Below are positions 1-7,725 of a DNA stretch of 64,000 nucleotides, piece after piece (position 1 is the stretch's first letter; every line of letters begins with the position of its first letter). The stretch spans positions 248,001 through 312,000 of the forward strand of contig NZ_FNAD01000004.1 in the NCBI RefSeq assembly GCF_900101745.1. Direction: 5' to 3'. The notes beneath the pieces were generated by a model. It was not told the origin of the DNA and searched no databases. It was given only the letters and a program-made list of their open reading frames with translations. Both the position numbers and the translations under genes were made by a program. This DNA is from Glycomyces harbinensis (lineage in GTDB: Bacteria > Actinomycetota > Actinomycetes > Mycobacteriales > Micromonosporaceae).

Positions 1-39
1 GCGGAGCGCCGCCGCATGCACGAGCGCCTGGTCCGCTGA
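1..39 (+). CDS. C-terminal end of an unidentified protein (partial)
   Basis: The first 13 codons of the window form an open frame ending in TGA at 37-39 (last residues MHERLVR). It is rich in Arg, in keeping with local coding composition. Too little is present to name a family, and the frame could also be chance. Confidence 0.3.
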   Translation, partial: AERRRMHERLVR

Positions 40-122
40 GGCGCGCCGTTCCGCGCGACGGCGACGGTCAGGGACTTACAGGACGCGCACGACGTCCCGT
101 ACGGCCTCGTCGATTCGGGCGC

Positions 123-1148
123 TCAGGCGATCTTCTTCTGGAACACGTGCTCCAGGCCCGCCAGGCGGTAGCCGACCGCTTCGTTGATGCTGATCATGTG
201 CTCGTTGGAGACGGCGTTCCCGGTCCACACGCGCCGCATCTTCGGCCGCCACTCCCGCAGGCGTCGCTGGTTGGCGATCTTGAGGATCGTGCCGAGCCGG
301 TGGCCGCGGAACCGAGGGTCGACGATGGTGTCGCCCTGGTAGGCGTGGTGCTCCTGGCCGCCTTCGACGACGAGCTCGGTGAACCCGGCGATCTCGCCGC
401 TCTCCCGGTGCCGCGTCGCGGCCTGGAGGTGCAGCTCGCCCCTCTGGCGGCGCTGGCGCGCCCAGTCGAGGATGCGGTGGCGGTCGATGCTCGCCTCCTG
501 GAGGTCCCACTCGCCCAGCGGCATGTCGGTGTACATGCGCGCGTGCAGGTAGGCCATCCCGTCGAGGAGCTCTTCGGGCGGCGCGCCCTCGAAGAGGACG
601 AGTTCGAAGCCCTCGGCCCTGGTCCAGGCGTCTGCGAGGAGCCGGTCGAGCACGGCCTCGTCCACCCGGTCGAGGTCGCAGGCGCGCACGGCGCATTCGA
701 GGGACAGCTTGAAGCCCTTGGCGACCGCGAAGTCCGCGCCGACGCGGCTGATCGGGGACTCGGGCGACTCGGGGAGGGACACCCACGTCGACAGCGTGGT
801 GCGCCCTTCGGCGGCGGCGAGCTCTTCGGCGCGTCGCAGCAGGGCCGAGCCGACGCCGCGACGGCGCTCGTCGGGGTGGACGACGATGTTGAAGCCGGCC
901 AGGTGCGTGTTGTCGAGGTCGGTGAACTGGAGGTCCAGGTCGCCGAGGACCCGGCCGTCGCAGACGGCGGCCCACCGCTCGTGGCGCGAGTCCTCGGTGC
1001 TGAGCACGAGGGACGTCAAGGGCCGCATCGGGTTCCACGGGCGCAGGCCGCCCGAGTCGCGGTTGCGCGCCGCTTCCTTGGCCGCCAGCCAGGACTGGAC
1101 CAGCGCATGGTCGGAGGGGTCCACCGGGACGAGGTCGAAATGCGTCAT
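123..1148 (-). CDS. Tandem-GNAT N-acetyltransferase
   Basis: A 341-residue cytosolic protein built from two GNAT folds. The N-terminal half has the acetyl-CoA loop motif (HPDERRRGVGSALL), and the C-terminal half has a second, looser copy (DPRFRGHRLGTILKIANQRRL) followed by an NEHMISINEAVGY segment typical of the GNAT C-terminal strand/helix. Tandem GNAT proteins of this length are common in actinomycetes; mycothiol synthase is one relative, but nothing here identifies the substrate. The frame stays open upstream to 1313. I chose the ATG at 1148 because conserved sequence (MTHFDLVPVDP) begins there and the upstream part is low-complexity. It is transcribed toward the window start and is apparently monocistronic. 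Confidence 0.8.
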   Translation of the reverse strand: MTHFDLVPVDPSDHALVQSWLAAKEAARNRDSGGLRPWNPMRPLTSLVLSTEDSRHERWAAVCDGRVLGDLDLQFTDLDNTHLAGFNIVVHPDERRRGVGSALLRRAEELAAAEGRTTLSTWVSLPESPESPISRVGADFAVAKGFKLSLECAVRACDLDRVDEAVLDRLLADAWTRAEGFELVLFEGAPPEELLDGMAYLHARMYTDMPLGEWDLQEASIDRHRILDWARQRRQRGELHLQAATRHRESGEIAGFTELVVEGGQEHHAYQGDTIVDPRFRGHRLGTILKIANQRRLREWRPKMRRVWTGNAVSNEHMISINEAVGYRLAGLEHVFQKKIA

Positions 1149-1504
1149 GGACCCGAGTCTGGCGGAACGGTCCGACACTGACAAGCCGATTGCGTTGCGG
1201 CGGTGCGGGCACGGCGCGGCGCACACGCGACATTTCGGGAGTGTTTGGGCTGCGGCATTCAGGGAATACGCCGAATGAGAGCACAGTGGTCGGGAGACCG
1301 CAGCTCCTGACACCGGCTGGCGCTGCTCGACACGTTCTAGCCCCAGGACTCGCAGTCAACCGGGTGAGTGGCGACAGGACGGCTGCGGCCTCCCGCAAGA
1401 AGAATTCTTGCTCATTCAGTGAATACGGTCAAGACCCGAACTTCGCTTCTTTTTGTCGGGTACCCGACACAACCATTCACAACGGTCACGGTGAGTGATA
1501 ATTT
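1149..1504. other. Intergenic region with two palindromes, no convincing gene
   Basis: About 350 bases between the acetyltransferase start and the thrC terminator. It holds an inverted repeat at 1395-1411 (7-base arms GCAAGAA/TTCTTGC around GAA) and a perfect 16-base palindrome at 1454-1469. The reading frames here lack plausible starts and coding bias. Confidence 0.5.
1454..1469. promoter_or_regulatory. Perfect 16-bp palindrome (operator-like)
   Basis: TGTCGGGTACCCGACA is perfectly self-complementary and sits in an AT-richer stretch between the acetyltransferase and thrC. It has no T-tract in either orientation that fits a terminator, so a dimeric repressor site is more likely. The cognate regulator is unknown. 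Confidence 0.4.
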
Positions 1505-1536
1505 CGGGAGTTCGGCAAGCGTTTGACGAACTCCCG
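1505..1536 (-). terminator. Rho-independent-like terminator of thrC
   Basis: A hairpin with 10-base arms (CGGGAGTTCG / CGAACTCCCG) and a 12-base loop starts 16 bases past the thrC stop, followed in the minus direction by an AT-rich run. Confidence 0.65.
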
Positions 1537-1551
1537 TTCCTCCACTCAGGA

Positions 1552-2808
1552 TTACAGCAGTCCGGCTTCCTTCGCCGCTTTGAGCGACGGCTTCACCGTG
1601 TGCGTCGGCCCCACCAGCGACGACACCGCGTCCAAAGTCTTCAAGCCTTCACCGGTGTTGTAAATGACGGTCTCCGCCTCCGGGTCGAGCTGGCCCGACT
1701 CCAGCAGTTTACGGAGCGTAGCCACGACCACGCCGCCGGCCGTTTCGGCGAACACGCCGGTGGTCGCAGCGAGAAGCTTCACGCCTTCGCGGATCTCGTC
1801 GTCGGAAACCTTCGCCATCCCGCCGCCGGTCGAACGGCACGCCTCGATCGCGTAGGGCCCGGCCGCCGGGTCCCCGATGTTGAGGCTCTTGGCGATCCCC
1901 GTGGGCTTCACGGGCGTGATCACGTCGGTCCCGGCGCTGAAGGCGTCGGCGATCGGGCTGCACCCGGCCGACTGCGCGCCGAAGACCCGCACCTTCCCCG
2001 GCTCGGTCAGGCCGATCTCCGCCGACTCCTCGAAGGCCTTGTGGATCTTGGTGAGCAGCTCGCCGGACGCCATCGGCACCACGACCTGCTCGGGCAGCCG
2101 CCAGCCGAGCTGCTCGGCGACCTCGTACCCGAGGGTCTTGGAGCCCTCGGCGTAGTAGGGGCGGAGGTTGACGTTCACGAACGCCGTCGACTCGAACTCG
2201 TCGGTCTCGGTCAGCTCCGAGCACAGGCGGTTCACGTCGTCGTAGGAGCCCTGCACCGCGACCAGCTGGCCGCCGTAGATCGCCGACTGCACGATCTTGC
2301 CCGGCTCCAGGTCGTGGGGGATGAACACGATCGAGGGCACTCCGGCGCGGGCGGCGTGCGCGGCCACCGAGTTCGCCAGGTTGCCCGTCGAGGCGCACGC
2401 GAACCGGTCGAAACCGAGCTTGACGGCGGCCGAGAGCGCCGTGGAGACCACGCGGTCCTTGAACGAGTGGGTCGGGTTCGCGCTGTCGTCCTTGACCCAG
2501 AGCTTCCTCATGCCGAGGGCCTTGGCCAGGTGCTTCGCGTCGATGAGCGGGGTCAGTCCCGGGTTGAGGCTGACGCGGTCCTCGGGATTGACGCCGACCG
2601 GCAGGAGCGGCGCGTACCGCCAGATGTTCTGCGGACCGGCCTCGATCTGCTCGCGCGTGACCTTCGCCAGCTCACCGAGGTCGTAGTCGACCTCGAGCGG
2701 GCCCCAACACTGCCAACAGGCGTGCTGGGCGATCAGGTCGTAGGTGGCGTCGCAGCTGCGGCAGACCAGGCCTTTGGCGGGACTGTCGGCAAAGAGAGCA
2801 TTGGACAT
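1552..2808 (-). CDS. thrC: Threonine synthase
   Basis: PLP enzyme converting O-phosphohomoserine to threonine, about 418 residues. An N-terminal zinc-ribbon-like segment (CRSC near residue 16, CWQC near 32) precedes the fold-type II PLP domain. The Schiff-base lysine is in THSFKDR, and ASTGNLANSVAAHAARAG binds the cofactor phosphate. The ATG at 2808 is preceded by GGAGGAG at a good distance; an ATG at 2829 lies inside the riboswitch and is unlikely. The leader carries a SAM riboswitch whose basal helix runs into the Shine-Dalgarno sequence, so translation is probably SAM-controlled. The CxxC-containing N-terminus is typical of the roughly 420-residue bacterial type. Confidence in the enzyme call is high. 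Confidence 0.93.
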   Translation of the reverse strand: MSNALFADSPAKGLVCRSCDATYDLIAQHACWQCWGPLEVDYDLGELAKVTREQIEAGPQNIWRYAPLLPVGVNPEDRVSLNPGLTPLIDAKHLAKALGMRKLWVKDDSANPTHSFKDRVVSTALSAAVKLGFDRFACASTGNLANSVAAHAARAGVPSIVFIPHDLEPGKIVQSAIYGGQLVAVQGSYDDVNRLCSELTETDEFESTAFVNVNLRPYYAEGSKTLGYEVAEQLGWRLPEQVVVPMASGELLTKIHKAFEESAEIGLTEPGKVRVFGAQSAGCSPIADAFSAGTDVITPVKPTGIAKSLNIGDPAAGPYAIEACRSTGGGMAKVSDDEIREGVKLLAATTGVFAETAGGVVVATLRKLLESGQLDPEAETVIYNTGEGLKTLDAVSSLVGPTHTVKPSLKAAKEAGLL

Positions 2809-2823
2809 ACGAGAAGGCTCCTC

Positions 2824-2939
2824 CCTCATCTTCCCCGCGAATGCGGGCCGGAATTGGCACCTGCCGCTGCGCCTCGGAAGGCGGATCGGTGGTTGCCGCA
2901 GCGTCGCAGGGCCGGACCCCTCAGCTGCTCTGGATGAAG
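2824..2939 (-). promoter_or_regulatory. SAM riboswitch (S-box type) in the thrC leader
   Basis: Reading the minus strand, the leader shows the S-box core in order: CAGAGCAGCTGAGGG, GTCCGGCCC, GCGGCAACC, GGTGCCAATTCC and GAAGATGAGG. P1 pairs CTTCATC (2933-2939) with GATGAGG (2824-2830). The 3' strand of P1 overlaps the first two bases of the Shine-Dalgarno GGGAGGAG (2818-2825), so P1 formation on SAM binding should hinder ribosome binding. I see no terminator hairpin between the aptamer and the ATG, which fits translational control. Confidence 0.88.
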
Positions 2940-2949
2940 TACGAGCCGA

Positions 2950-2979
2950 ATGCTACGGGTGTGCCGTGTGAAACCGCAA
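2950..2979 (-). promoter_or_regulatory. Putative promoter of thrC
   Basis: TTGCGG (2974-2979) and TAGCAT (2950-2955) are spaced by 18 bases and sit just upstream of the riboswitch, placing the transcript start near 2943. This is a consensus match only. Confidence 0.45.
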
Positions 2980-3115
2980 CACGCGTTCCAGGTTTCGAGA
3001 CGAGCTCACAGTCCCACCGCTCCGATCGGGAAGCTCCGATCAGGCAGGTCACGGTCGCACCGCAGGCCCGCGCCGCCGCCATCTGTCGTTGATCTGTCAG
3101 AACGGTGAGCGGCGA

Positions 3116-4003
3116 TCAGAGCGCGGACCGGGTCGCGAGCCACACCGCGCGCGCGTCCGCCGTGCCGGCCACGTCGTGCACCCGCACGCCCCACGCGCCC
3201 GACGCGAACGCCAGCATCGAGGTCGCCAGCGTCGCCGCCTCCCGCTGCCCCACCGGGCGCGGCTTGCCGCTCTCGTCCTCCAGGAGCCTCCCGAGGTACG
3301 ACTTGCGCGAGGACGCGAACAGCACCGGGAAGCCCAGCGCCACGAACTCGTCCAGGTGCGCCGACAGCCGCCAGTTGTGCTCGGCCGACTTCGCGAACCC
3401 GATGCCCGGGTCCAGGATCAGCCGCTCGCGGTCCACACCGGAGTCCAGCGCCGCCTCGACCCGGTCCTCCAGCTCCGCCTTCACGTCGGCGACCACGTTC
3501 TCGTAGTGCGCCAGCCGCTGCATGTCCGCCGAATGGCCCCGCCAGTGCATGAGCACCCAGCGCACGCCCGTGTCGGCCACGACCCGCGCCATGTCCGGGT
3601 CGGCCAGGCCGCCCGAGACGTCGTTGACGACCGTCGCGCCCGCCTCGATCGCCGCGGCGGCCACGGCCGCCCGGGTCGTGTCGATCGAGACCGCCAGGCC
3701 CCGTTCGGCGAGCGCCGCGATCACGTCGACCACGCGCGCGGTCTCGGTCGCGGCGTCGACCCGCTCGGCCCCGGGCCGCGTCGACTCGCCGCCGACGTCG
3801 ATGAAGTCGGCGCCGTCGGCGGCCATCTGCTCGCCGTGCGCGACCGCGTCGCCGAAGTCGAGGTACCGTCCGCCGTCGGAGAACGAGTCGGGGGTGATGT
3901 TCAGAATCCCGATGATCTGCGGGCGGGCCGGCCCCGGAGCGCTTGCGTGCGGCGTAGTCACGGCATCGACGTTACCCGCGCCCGGCGCGCGAACGCCTCG
4001 CAT
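3116..4003 (-). CDS. folP: Dihydropteroate synthase
   Basis: TIM-barrel enzyme of folate synthesis joining 6-hydroxymethyl-dihydropterin diphosphate to p-aminobenzoate. Signatures are ILNITPDSFSDGG followed by DVGGESTRPGA, then VVNDVSGG, DPGIGFAKSAEHN and SSRKSYLGRLL. The ATG at 4001-4003 overlaps the stop of the upstream gene (TAATG), suggesting translational coupling. An in-frame GTG at 3961, nearer the conserved IIGILN, is an alternative start (281 residues). The gene lies apart from other folate genes here. Whether it is the main FolP or a FolP2-like paralogue cannot be settled from this window. Confidence 0.92.
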   Translation of the reverse strand: MRGVRAPGAGNVDAVTTPHASAPGPARPQIIGILNITPDSFSDGGRYLDFGDAVAHGEQMAADGADFIDVGGESTRPGAERVDAATETARVVDVIAALAERGLAVSIDTTRAAVAAAAIEAGATVVNDVSGGLADPDMARVVADTGVRWVLMHWRGHSADMQRLAHYENVVADVKAELEDRVEAALDSGVDRERLILDPGIGFAKSAEHNWRLSAHLDEFVALGFPVLFASSRKSYLGRLLEDESGKPRPVGQREAATLATSMLAFASGAWGVRVHDVAGTADARAVWLATRSAL

Positions 4004-5091
4004 TAAGCCAGGTCCGTGAGGTCAAGCACGTGCCACACCAACAGGTCGCCGGTCCCGGTGGACCACCACAGCCGCCGCGAATCCGCACCGGCCTGCCCCG
4101 CGGCCGAGGCCACCAGGTAGTCCGCTCCCGCTTCGAGGTCGAACAGCGTCACGACCAGACCGTCCCCGGCCGAGGCCGAGCGAGCGGCGAGCGGCTCGAA
4201 GCGGTCGACGAGTCCCACATCGGGGGACACGGCCGACGTGAAGCCCTCCGCGACCGTCACCCGGTCCGTCCCGTCCGGACGGACGAGGTCGATGCGCGCC
4301 CCGTCCTCGGCGTTCACGATCAGGCGGCACCACGTCGCCGAGCACAGCGTCAGCTCCTCGGACCCGGCGAACACCTTGACGCCCGCGCCCGTGTCGGTGC
4401 GCACCAGCTGCGCCCCGCCCAGCGAGTCCGAGCCGGCGCTCGCCAGCCACGGCCACGCGGCGGCCTGCCACGCGCCGGCGTGCCCGACGACCTCGACCTC
4501 GCCGCCGTCCACGCTGATCGAGCGGTGCTCGGTGACGAGCGATGCGGTGCGGGCGGTCGACAGCCAGTGCAGGCCCTCGGCCGCGAACTGGAGGTCGAAG
4601 GCGCCGCCGGAGGCGATCACGTCGCCGGTGTCGGCGGTCAGGAGCGCCGCCTCCCCGGGGGCGCCGCCGGGGCCGCGCTCGGCCGTCCACAGCTGCGAGA
4701 CCACCCGGCCCTGATCGTCGGGAACCGAAGCGATCCAAGCGAAACGGTCATCGGTGGCGGCCGCCGCGATGACCCCCGGGACGGCGTCGGGCTCGGCCAC
4801 CGGCGTGGCCGCGGCGTTCCCGTCCCCGTCCTGGGCGACGTAGAGCAGGCTCCCGGCCTCGTCGGTGCCGAGCATCGCCGGAGGCTCCTGGTCGAGGTCG
4901 AGCAGCGGCGTCCACGCCCGCCCGTCGATCAGGCCGGGCCAGTCGACCGGCGCGGCGTCCCACGTCTCCCACACCGTCGGCGGGGCCTCGGGGACCGCCG
5001 CGGTCTCGGGCCGCTCGGGGGAGGGCCAGACGAGCCAGGCCACGGCGAGCGCCGCCGTGCCGGCGAGGGTGAGCCGCTGCGCGGTATCCAT
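4003..5091 (-). CDS. Membrane-anchored protein of unknown function, coupled to folP
   Basis: A 362-residue protein with one N-terminal hydrophobic segment (about residues 8-24, LAGTAALAVAWLVW), then an extracytoplasmic-looking acidic region poor in Lys. Repeating Trp/Leu/Asp strands (for example LLDLDQEPPAMLG, RLWWSTGTGDLLVW) suggest a beta-propeller-like fold, but no family signature is recognised. There is no lipobox. Its stop overlaps the folP start by one base, and it begins 12 bases after the phosphatase gene, so the three are probably co-transcribed. Function unassigned. Confidence 0.7.
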   Translation of the reverse strand: MDTAQRLTLAGTAALAVAWLVWPSPERPETAAVPEAPPTVWETWDAAPVDWPGLIDGRAWTPLLDLDQEPPAMLGTDEAGSLLYVAQDGDGNAAATPVAEPDAVPGVIAAAATDDRFAWIASVPDDQGRVVSQLWTAERGPGGAPGEAALLTADTGDVIASGGAFDLQFAAEGLHWLSTARTASLVTEHRSISVDGGEVEVVGHAGAWQAAAWPWLASAGSDSLGGAQLVRTDTGAGVKVFAGSEELTLCSATWCRLIVNAEDGARIDLVRPDGTDRVTVAEGFTSAVSPDVGLVDRFEPLAARSASAGDGLVVTLFDLEAGADYLVASAAGQAGADSRRLWWSTGTGDLLVWHVLDLTDLA

Positions 5092-5103
5092 GCGCCCGGT
5101 TCG

Positions 5104-5991
5104 TCAGTCCCGGTCGCGGGACTTGTACAGGTACAGCAGTCCGGCGCCGACGCCTGCGGCGGCCGCCGTCGGCAGCGCCAGCTTCGCGGCGCGGCGACCG
5201 CGCCGGTAGTCCAGGACCGGCCACCCGTGGTGGCGGGCCTGGCGGGCGAGGCGCGAGTCCGGGTTGACCGCGATCGCGCGCCCGACCTTGCGCAGCATCG
5301 GCAGGTCGTTCGCCGAGTCCGAGTAGGCCGTGCACTGCTCCAGGTCCAGGCCGCGCTCGGCCGCGAGCTGGGCGATGCCGTCGGCCTTGGCGGGACCGTG
5401 CATGAGGTCGCCGACGAGCCGGCCGGTGTAGCAGCCGTCCTCGATCTCGGCGATCGTGCCGAGCGCCCCGGTCAGGCCCAGGCGCGAGGCGATGACCCCG
5501 GCGAGCTCGACGGGGCTGGCGGTGACGAGCCAGACCTCCTGGTCGGTCTCCATGTGGCGTTCGGCCAGGCGGCGGACGGGCGCGAGGATGCGCGGCGAGA
5601 TGTCGCGGTCGACGACCTCCTCGCACAGGGCCCGCATCTCGTCGACCGGGAACCCGGCCACGAGTTCGAGCGCGGAGGTCTTCACCGAGGAGATCTCCCC
5701 GTGGAGCTCCTTGCCCTGGAACTTGAACCGGGCCTGCTTCCAGGCGAAGTTGAAGATGTGCTTGGCGGAGAGCACTCCGTGCTTGGCGAGCGCGCGGGCC
5801 AGCCAGTACGTGGCGGCGCCGTGCATGAGGGTGTTGTCGACATCGAAGAACGCGGCCGAGGGGACGTGGGCGGAATCGTCGTCGAACCGGTGGTCCACGA
5901 CGACGGAGTGGGCGCGGGCACTGCCGCCGACCCGCACAGCAGTTGAACGGGATGTGGCGGAGGCGCTGGAGGAAGCCTCGATCTCTGACAC
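5104..5991 (-). CDS. HAD-superfamily subfamily IB phosphatase with C-terminal membrane anchor
   Basis: SerB-like hydrolase, 295 residues. Motif I is AAFFDVDNTLMHG (nucleophile and acid Asp), followed by an alpha-helical cap. Motif II is LVTASPVE and motif IV is AYSDSANDLPML. A hydrophobic C-terminal stretch (LPTAAAAGVGAGLLYLY) followed by charged residues suggests membrane tethering. The start is GTG at 5991; the first ~45 residues are Ser/Ala rich and poorly conserved, so a later start is possible. A HAD-IB gene near bldN is, from memory, a conserved arrangement in Streptomyces. Substrate unknown. Confidence 0.82.
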   Translation of the reverse strand: MSEIEASSSASATSRSTAVRVGGSARAHSVVVDHRFDDDSAHVPSAAFFDVDNTLMHGAATYWLARALAKHGVLSAKHIFNFAWKQARFKFQGKELHGEISSVKTSALELVAGFPVDEMRALCEEVVDRDISPRILAPVRRLAERHMETDQEVWLVTASPVELAGVIASRLGLTGALGTIAEIEDGCYTGRLVGDLMHGPAKADGIAQLAAERGLDLEQCTAYSDSANDLPMLRKVGRAIAVNPDSRLARQARHHGWPVLDYRRGRRAAKLALPTAAAAGVGAGLLYLYKSRDRD

Positions 5992-6232
5992 CCTAAAAGC
6001 CTACAAGCCTCAGGCAGACGGCCTGTAACGCCAGGACGCGAGCCCGGTGAATTTCCAGTGTGGGACCAGTTACGTCCGATCCGCTTCCCTGGGAGGCGAT
6101 GCGAGGTTTCCGGCCCCCGCGACGGCGATGGGCCGGGTCGCTCTTCAGCTCCCCGGCCCGTACTCCGCACTCGTACCCCGCGCGCCCGCCCCACGTGAAC
6201 GGCCGGCGCCAGGCGGTGTTCACCGACCCCGG

Positions 6233-7402
6233 CTAGTCGAACAGGTCCGAGATGATGCCCGTCAGATCGCCGAGCGCGTCGTCGTCTTCTTCGGCTCCGG
6301 CGGTCTCGCCGCCGGTCGCCGGGTCGCTCGCGCCGCCGGTGCTCGGCTCCGAGGCCGGAGCGCTCGTCTCCTCCGACTCGCTCGCGCCGCTCGTGGCGTC
6401 CGGCTCCTGCGAACCCTCCGCCTCGCCGCCGCCCTGCGTACCGCCGGACTCGGCGCCCTCGGTGCCGCCCGGCTCCGCCGGAGTCGACGAGTCGACCGCG
6501 CCCTGGGCGCACGCGCCCGGGACCGGACCGAGCTCGTCGCTCGCGCCGCCCGGGTCGGTGCAGTCCAGCGCCCCGCGCAGCTCGACCGAGCGCGTCGCGG
6601 CCGCCTCCAGCACCGAGACCAGCGTCTCGCCGGACTCCAGCGCGTCGCCGTCGAGGCCGGACACCAGGTCCTCCAGGACCCACCGGTGCTCGTTGGTGAA
6701 CAGGTCCACATAGTCCAGCGGCGACGGGTCCTCGCCCGCGACCGCGAGCTCGCCCAGCAGCTTCGTGCCGCTGCGCAGCTCCGCAGCGGCGTCGTTCAGG
6801 GCGCTGGCGACCGCCTGGTCGTCACCGCCGCCGCTGACGGCGGCGGCCTCTTCGATGCGGGTGCGCGCGAACTCCAGGTACAGCTGCGCCTTGCCGAGGT
6901 CGTTGCCCGCCAACGCGAGCTGCGCGCGCTCGGTGGAGCGCTTGAACTCGTACAGCGTCTCGCCCGGCAGCGCGTCGCCCGAGGCCGCGGAGACCCCGGA
7001 GATCGCGACGGTGCCCGTCAGCAGCGCCGCGACGATCGCGAGGCGCCTGCCGCCGCGGGGGCGGCGCGGGAACATGTCGTCGAGCACCGGCGCGCGCCTG
7101 GTTTCGGGCACCGCGGCGCTGGCCCGGTGCCGGGCGGTCACGCCGATGCCCTCTTCGGAGGCGACGGCCATGAGCCGTCTTCTTGTGGCGTCGTGCCATT
7201 CGCGCGACGGCCGGCTGGCGTTGACGAGCTGCTCGCCGAGGCCGCCGAGCCGATCGGTGACTCCGACGAGTTCGGCGAACGCCTCCGCTGAGTCGCCCGA
7301 TGCGTCGACGCCGCGGCGCCTGTGAGGGAGGGTGGGTCCGTCGGAGTCAAGCAGCCGCGCGAATTCCTCCGCGCGACGGCGCTCCATAGGGTTCAATGTC
7401 AC
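6233..7402 (-). CDS. rsbN: RsbN-like anti-sigma factor (DUF5667 type) for the BldN-like sigma factor
   Basis: About 389 residues. An N-terminal cytosolic region (ERRRAEEFARLLDSD onward) is followed by a Pro/Arg-rich linker, one transmembrane segment (RLAIVAALLTGTVAISGVSA, about residues 130-150), and an extracytoplasmic helical domain opening ALPGETLYEFKRSTE as in DUF5667 proteins. The last ~110 residues are a Ser/Glu/Gly-rich low-complexity tail. It lies directly downstream of the bldN homologue, as rsbN does in Streptomyces, where RsbN holds sigma-BldN inactive. I prefer GTG 7402 (spaced after GAGAGGGG) over GTG 7411. A sigma-BldN-like promoter lies about 40 bases upstream. The tail is much longer than I would expect for Streptomyces RsbN. 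Confidence 0.75.
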   Translation of the reverse strand: MTLNPMERRRAEEFARLLDSDGPTLPHRRRGVDASGDSAEAFAELVGVTDRLGGLGEQLVNASRPSREWHDATRRRLMAVASEEGIGVTARHRASAAVPETRRAPVLDDMFPRRPRGGRRLAIVAALLTGTVAISGVSAASGDALPGETLYEFKRSTERAQLALAGNDLGKAQLYLEFARTRIEEAAAVSGGGDDQAVASALNDAAAELRSGTKLLGELAVAGEDPSPLDYVDLFTNEHRWVLEDLVSGLDGDALESGETLVSVLEAAATRSVELRGALDCTDPGGASDELGPVPGACAQGAVDSSTPAEPGGTEGAESGGTQGGGEAEGSQEPDATSGASESEETSAPASEPSTGGASDPATGGETAGAEEDDDALGDLTGIISDLFD

Positions 7403-7725
7403 CTGGCACACCCCCTCTCACTGCATGGATCCTGCTCCTGTACTGAGAACAACGCACGAGTAGCCCCTGAGGTTACGGTTCGCCGCGAACCTTGCGATGC
7501 AGACCACTTCGTCCGCGTCGCGGTGGGGTGTCGCGGCGGTATCGGGCCTATGAGCGGCCCTGACCTGGCAGTGCCGATCCGCGCGGGGGAGGCCCCGGCT
7601 GACCGGTGATCGCGAACTCGCGGGGCGGGCGCCCCGCGAGGCCGATCCTGGACGGGTTCTTGTCGGGTTCCCGGCAGCGGCCTGGGCCGCCGGGAAGGGG
7701 TCGTAGGGATGACTGGAGGCAAGCC
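7403..7725. other. bldN-rsbN intergenic region
   Basis: About 320 bases separate bldN from its putative anti-sigma gene. It contains the BldN-like promoter (7449-7477) and a GC hairpin at 7621-7636 (CGGGGCG/CGCCCCG-type arms). No convincing ORF is seen; frames that stay open here are Arg/Pro-rich shadows. Confidence 0.5.
7449..7477 (-). promoter_or_regulatory. Candidate sigma-BldN promoter of rsbN
   Basis: On the minus strand CGTAAC (7472-7477) is followed after 17 bases by CGTTGT (7449-7454). This resembles the CGTAAC / CGTTGA consensus I recall for Streptomyces sigma-BldN targets. It would start transcription about 40 bases before the rsbN start and implies feedback of the sigma factor on its anti-sigma. 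Confidence 0.5.

Noticed and set aside
7399-7722. 107-codon ORF between bldN and rsbN
   Set aside because: Arg/Pro/Ser-rich, no start signal, overlaps the likely rsbN promoter and start.
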